From NCBI GenBank assembly GCA_027577595.1, contig JANBRJ010000002.1:62001-126000 (forward strand): a DNA stretch of 64,000 bases, read 5' to 3'. This document shows, piece by piece, positions 59,829 to 64,000 of the stretch (position 1 is its first letter; each line of letters opens with the position of its first letter). Made by a program: the position numbers and the translations under genes. The notes under the pieces are model-generated. The model did not search any database, was not told where the DNA came from, and worked only from the letters and a program-made list of their open reading frames with translations. Source of the DNA: Coemansia sp. RSA 487. Taxonomy: Eukaryota > Kickxellomycota > Kickxellomycetes > Kickxellales > Kickxellaceae.

Positions 59829-60919
59829 TTTGTTTTGATATTAAGCTTTGTGTGTGTTTTCAGACCGATGACGTTGCCGTTGTCGTCAATGGCGGCAGCC
59901 TTCTTCACTGGAGAATAATAAAGCGAGCGAGCAAACAAACAAACAAGCAGAGCTAGGCTGGGTTTCTAAAATAGCACTTTTACGTTCAATCGTCGCTAAA
60001 AAAGAGTCAGAAATGTGTGGGCTACTCTGCGCAGGAATACAATTCCAGAAGCAGCTTGCATCCACAATGAGAATACCCACGCCTAGTTTGTGGGTGGTAT
60101 TCATGTGATGGATAAAAATAAAGACCACCCAACAACGGATTTTTGGTTGCAGAGCACAACAGGTTCTGTTAATGAGGGGAGTATGAAACCCCGCCCTCAG
60201 GAAACAAATGCGCTGCCGGTCTTTGTCCAACCCCGTCAAGATCTTCTTCGGATAACAGTCCCAGCAACAACAGCAGCAGCAGTGTGTTCAGCGAAGAGCC
60301 GGGATGTGCGGAAATGTTGGAGAGGGAGCATCCCACAGCCGATAGGGACAAGTGGCGGGATTTGAGAAAGAAGCACCCAATCGAATTCACAGTCTCACAG
60401 CCGTGTTGCAGAGCTTTTCAAAAAATTGCAGGCCTGTTTCTATGTGTGCTTTTTTGTCAGTCTTTGCATTGATTTTTTTCTTTTGCCTGTGCAAACCTCT
60501 TCTCCCTCTCTTCTTTTAACACTAATTCTATTTCGCTGCATCCTCATTAACTTGCACCTTCAACACTGCTGGCCTTCTGACCTCCTCCTTTCTCTAGTCA
60601 ACTGCCGTTTAGGTCCCTTGGCGTCGAACCTTGTGCAACCGATTGAGCTATTACCACAGCTTTCATTCTGGCTGCAAAACAATCCGCACACGAACTCGAG
60701 TAAATTCCACTGTCCACATAGCCAACAGCCTTTTTATCGTTACCTTTTCGCTATCTATAAACACTTTTCTTGCTTTAACCACAGTGCAACTATATACTTG
60801 CCTTATTTTCCTCCTTCCTGTACTAGCGCAAGAAAAACAGACAGCACCGACACTCTTGGTTTGCGCTCAGGCAATCACGCCAGGAGAGAGCCCTATTCAG
60901 TAGAGCAGGCGCATAGACT
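59829..60919. other. Divergent promoter region between GCD1 and MSS4
   Basis: About 1.1 kb, the longest gene-free stretch outside the AT-rich island. The right 450 bp are C/T-rich on the plus strand with clustered pyrimidine tracts, consistent with a long MSS4 leader. A short CAACAACAGCAGCAGCAG run occurs at about 60263-60282. Open frames on both strands here look like noise. Confidence 0.5.
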
Positions 60920-63900
60920 ATGGCGATTTTGACACAACAAAACGCTGCGCTTGCCCGGATAGACGACAAAAAGTCGGTTCAGGCGAGTCTGCATCAGTAT
61001 CAGAATCAGCGACAGAACCGAGCAAAGGCTGCTCCAGCTGAAAAGGACTCGATAACAACACCAAAGGTCGGAAATAGCTCTGAGACTCGAGGAAGCAGTG
61101 ATACAACGGCGACATACAGCAGCGCAGACCCAGACGAACTGCCGTTTATTGTGTCCGGACCACTATTGCCAATCCGCCAAGCCAAGCGGGGCGTCAACCC
61201 TAATCGCAACTATAGAGTTATTGGAATGCAAAGCATACAACCAGCGCGAGCACAACAACAACAGCAGCAGCAGCACCTCCACCACCACCATCATTATGAA
61301 GGCAGCCCAATAGCTCCTCCTACACCAGTTTCTGCATCGGCATCGGCATCGGCGTCGGCATCATCGACCTCTTATTCTTCTCGCACACACGAGCCAACGC
61401 CAAGTCTCGAGTCTGGGAGCAACAGAAGCAGCAGCAAATCGACTATAGCATTAATATCGCTGCCCTCAGACCACAGCGACGGCCGAATAAGCGTTGATAA
61501 CATTGTGGTCGACCATAGCCTACCAGTTCGCATATACGACAAGCACCGTGAACAGGAGGTACAAGAGCTTCCTATGGAGCCTATCAGTATTAACAGTCAG
61601 CATATAGGAAGCTACCGCCATTATACCCATTCACGCCATTCCTCCTCACATGGACAGCTGCATGGTGCCGAGTCCGAAGGACGCAGCAGCGGCTCTGTAC
61701 CGGTCATTTCGCTGCTCCCTGGAGCCCGGAGTTCTCTGTTATCCGCCGCAAGGCGGTCACCCGCACAGTCAGCGCACTCGCCGCCAAATTCAGAATCTGC
61801 GATAGGCATGGACGGAGGCATGGAGATGACAACCCAGCAGTACCTTGTCCAACGAATACCCACGTGGAAATCGTCCGAGCAAGAGACAAAACGCCTGAGC
61901 AGCTATACATCTCTCTCGGCATCTCAGATCAGGTTGACAAGCCCGCGGGCGCGCTTGTATGAGCAGCAGCATCGACACTCACCCTCTCAAGGTAAGTCTT
62001 GGTTATTCTTTTTAATATGGATGCACCTACGTCTGTTGTTGTTACCATTGCCTAAAGCGCGACCATCTTTACGACTGCATCCTATTTTGTTAGGTACTGG
62101 CTTCTAGCTTCCAGAGTCAGTGCTTTTGTTTGTCAAAGTGGCTTGGGCATCCATATGTACATGTGGTGTTTGTTTCATTCCATTCCATTCATGTCATGAC
62201 TTTTTCCTCCATCGAATACATTCAACAGACCACATTACTATAGCCTTGGCCTGTTTATAGTCTTTCTTTGGGTATGGAACCATGGGGGGAGGAGGGCGAT
62301 ACAAGAAACAATCTGCCTTTCTACTGCCAGTGTTTGCTCTACTGCTGATGACTAGAGCAATGTCCTTATTTTTAGCATCCATAAATCCATGCTCTTTATT
62401 TTCTACTCTGTACTCTGTATCTGAATTTCTAGGCTTGTTTCAGATCACTTGCCATTATATTGCTTTCCTGTTGCAACCACATATTGTATTCACTCATCTG
62501 CATCGACTAACTTATGCCCAAAACTGGACTCTGTTAACGGCGACGTTTTGTTTGTTTTCCTCTCTTCTACACTGTAGATTTAAATACATTGGAAAGGCTG
62601 TCCGCATACGAACTCGCTCGGGCGGCTGCTAATGTCGACACCCCGGCCTATTCTGCAGACTCGGAGATGGAAGGCGATAGCTCGGCTTCGCCTGACAATC
62701 TCGAAGCTAAGGAGACATCAATTAATGGGGCTAGAACCGACAGATCCAAGGCTGTGGCCACTGCAGTTTCCAAGAGCACAAAAGGCTCGTGGGACGTGTC
62801 GAGCGACGAGGGAGCAGATGCTGCAGACGCTAATGGTAATGAGCCAAAGAAGAACGAAAGGCAGCGGAGGCGACAAGTGGTGGTCAACTCATCCGTAACG
62901 ACGGAAAAGTACCATGTTCGACCGATATCTATGCGTCCCAGCAACAACCGGGGCGGTACACAGGAACAAAGCGGAGCGGAGTGGATAGCTGCTCCAATGG
63001 AGAGCCCGGTTGACGTCGCATATTTGACAACCAGTATGTATTCGCCGTCGCTGTCTGTGAAAAGCATGCACCGCGGCCTTGGCGAGCTCAATAATATGTA
63101 CGCAGTTTCGTCGGCGGACGAGCATCCACTACACACAGAAGACATGCATCCTCACTTCTACTCGCGGGAAGAGGCGCTGGGAACCATAGGCGGGCATGGC
63201 ATGCACAGCCCGCCTGGGCTCGACCACAGAGCCACATCTTTTGATTTGGGACACATTGGGCGCGGCTACCAGAAGCCTGGACACCGCTCACTGGCCACGC
63301 CGTCACCGCTACGCGTGCGTATAAGCAACACCGACAACATAAGCAGCGAGAAGGTTGCTTCCCTGTCACAAGTAAGGGTCCAGCAGCCCAACGACGGTAC
63401 TGAAGACGGGTACGATGGCGACTCGGAGGCGGTTCTGAACGCACGCCTGCGCACGCCGGTGCAGCGGCGCAACACAGTTGCTGGCGAGAAGATCGACGAA
63501 GCGCCCTCCCTCGGACGGCGGTCGACAAGGCTGAGGATGCCGCGGAACACCAGCGACTTTTCGGATCTTATGTATGGGAAGGATGAGCGGCGCGCACTGC
63601 GCAACTCGCGCCGGCGATCCACGGCTCAGAGCCTGCTTCCAATCGGCACACAGATCTCACCCGGACATGCTAACTACGTGCTAATGTACAACATGCTCAC
63701 TGGTATCCGCGTCTCGGTGTCGCGCTGCGAGGCAAAAGACCCGCGGCCGGTGCGCCCTGACGACTATATTGCCGCGCACAAGTACTCGTTCGATGTTGTT
63801 GGCGACGAGATGACGCCGTCGTCGCGGTACGACTTCAAGTTCAAAGACTATGCGCCGTGGGTGTTCCGCTGCATCCGCGAGGCGTTCCACCTCTCGACTG

Positions 63901-64000
63901 AGGACTACTTGGCGTCGCTGACCGACAAGTACATTCTAAGCGAGGTCGGGTCGTCGGGGAAGTCGGGGTCGTTCTTCTATTACTCGCAGGACTACCGCTT
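60920..64000 (+). CDS. MSS4: Phosphatidylinositol-4-phosphate 5-kinase, N-terminal part (cut by the right edge)
   Basis: Plasma-membrane kinase making PI(4,5)P2, controlling actin and polarised growth. Exons: 60920-61991 and 62578 onward. The 586-bp intron has donor GTAAGT and acceptor CTGTAG, phase 1 (G|AT). The frame is open to the window end, 831 residues visible. The first ~770 residues are low in complexity, with polyGln/polyHis near residue 115, a Ser/Ala repeat near 140-150, acidic patches and Ser-rich stretches, as in fungal Mss4. The PIPK core starts near SPGHANYVLMYNMLTGIRVS and continues with KYSFDVVGDEMTPSSRYDFK, DYAPWVFRCIREAF, and the ATP-loop-like SEVGSSGKSGSFFYYSQDY at the very edge. 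Catalytic residues lie outside. Splice phase and post-intron frame agree well. Confidence 0.92.
61334..61362. repeat. GCATCG-type hexanucleotide repeat in MSS4
   Basis: Four to five tandem GCATCG/GCGTCG units on the plus strand, encoding alternating Ser-Ala in the low-complexity region of MSS4. Just upstream, 61253-61300 holds CAA/CAG and CAC runs encoding Gln and His. Confidence 0.7.

Overview
The window is nuclear DNA of a fungus. It carries SPA2 (a fungal polarisome scaffold), a WHI2-type BTB protein, SART3/PRP24, GCD1, GCD6, VMA6, MAM33 and an N-terminally extended PIP4P 5-kinase. Genes are densely packed on both strands and mostly intronless. Introns, where present, are short, with GTAAGT-like donors, a CTAA branch motif and usually TAG acceptors. 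This fits an early-diverging filamentous lineage; Kickxellomycotina-like is my inference from gene content and compactness, not something the sequence proves. I find no prokaryotic signatures, CRISPR array, tRNA or rRNA.

Layout. 1-11.1 kb: 5' two-thirds of THO2 (minus, runs off the left edge), an OXLD1-like mitochondrial protein, a 784-aa unidentified protein with a duplicated motif, a relic minus-strand reading frame, and a CLC-type chloride/proton exchanger. 11.3-18.1 kb: an AT-rich island with a six-exon 3-ketoacyl-CoA reductase gene, a decayed Ty1/copia remnant and about 2.4 kb without a recognisable gene. 18.2-34.1 kb: ABCC transporter, PLP1/TXNDC9, mitochondrial uS8, V-ATPase subunit d, SmB, a TMCO4-like DUF726 protein, SART3/PRP24, an LTA4 hydrolase (copy A) and PSMG3. 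34.4-48 kb: a 551-aa unidentified S/T-P-rich protein, DAD1/OST2, WHI2-like, eIF2B epsilon, a small basic protein, JJJ1, an Ariadne RBR ligase and ELP5. 48.3-64 kb: UBC4 (three exons), PXMP4-like, TRM112, SPA2 (three exons), LTA4 hydrolase copy B, PA2G4/EBP1, MAM33, eIF2B gamma and the 5' part of MSS4 (runs off the right edge).

The genes are housekeeping and do not form one cluster. Recurring themes are translation (GCD6 and GCD1, the two eIF2B catalytic subunits, about 16 kb apart; TRM112, ELP5, JJJ1, PA2G4, uS8m), RNA processing (THO2, SmB, SART3) and ubiquitin or proteasome biology (UBC4, Ariadne ligase, PSMG3). The most striking signal is a 565-bp block that is almost identical between the two otherwise diverged LTA4 hydrolase paralogs 22 kb apart. 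It looks like recent gene conversion across the zinc-site exon region. I did not find a clearly new biological system; the two unidentified proteins with internal repeats are the best candidates for undescribed biology.
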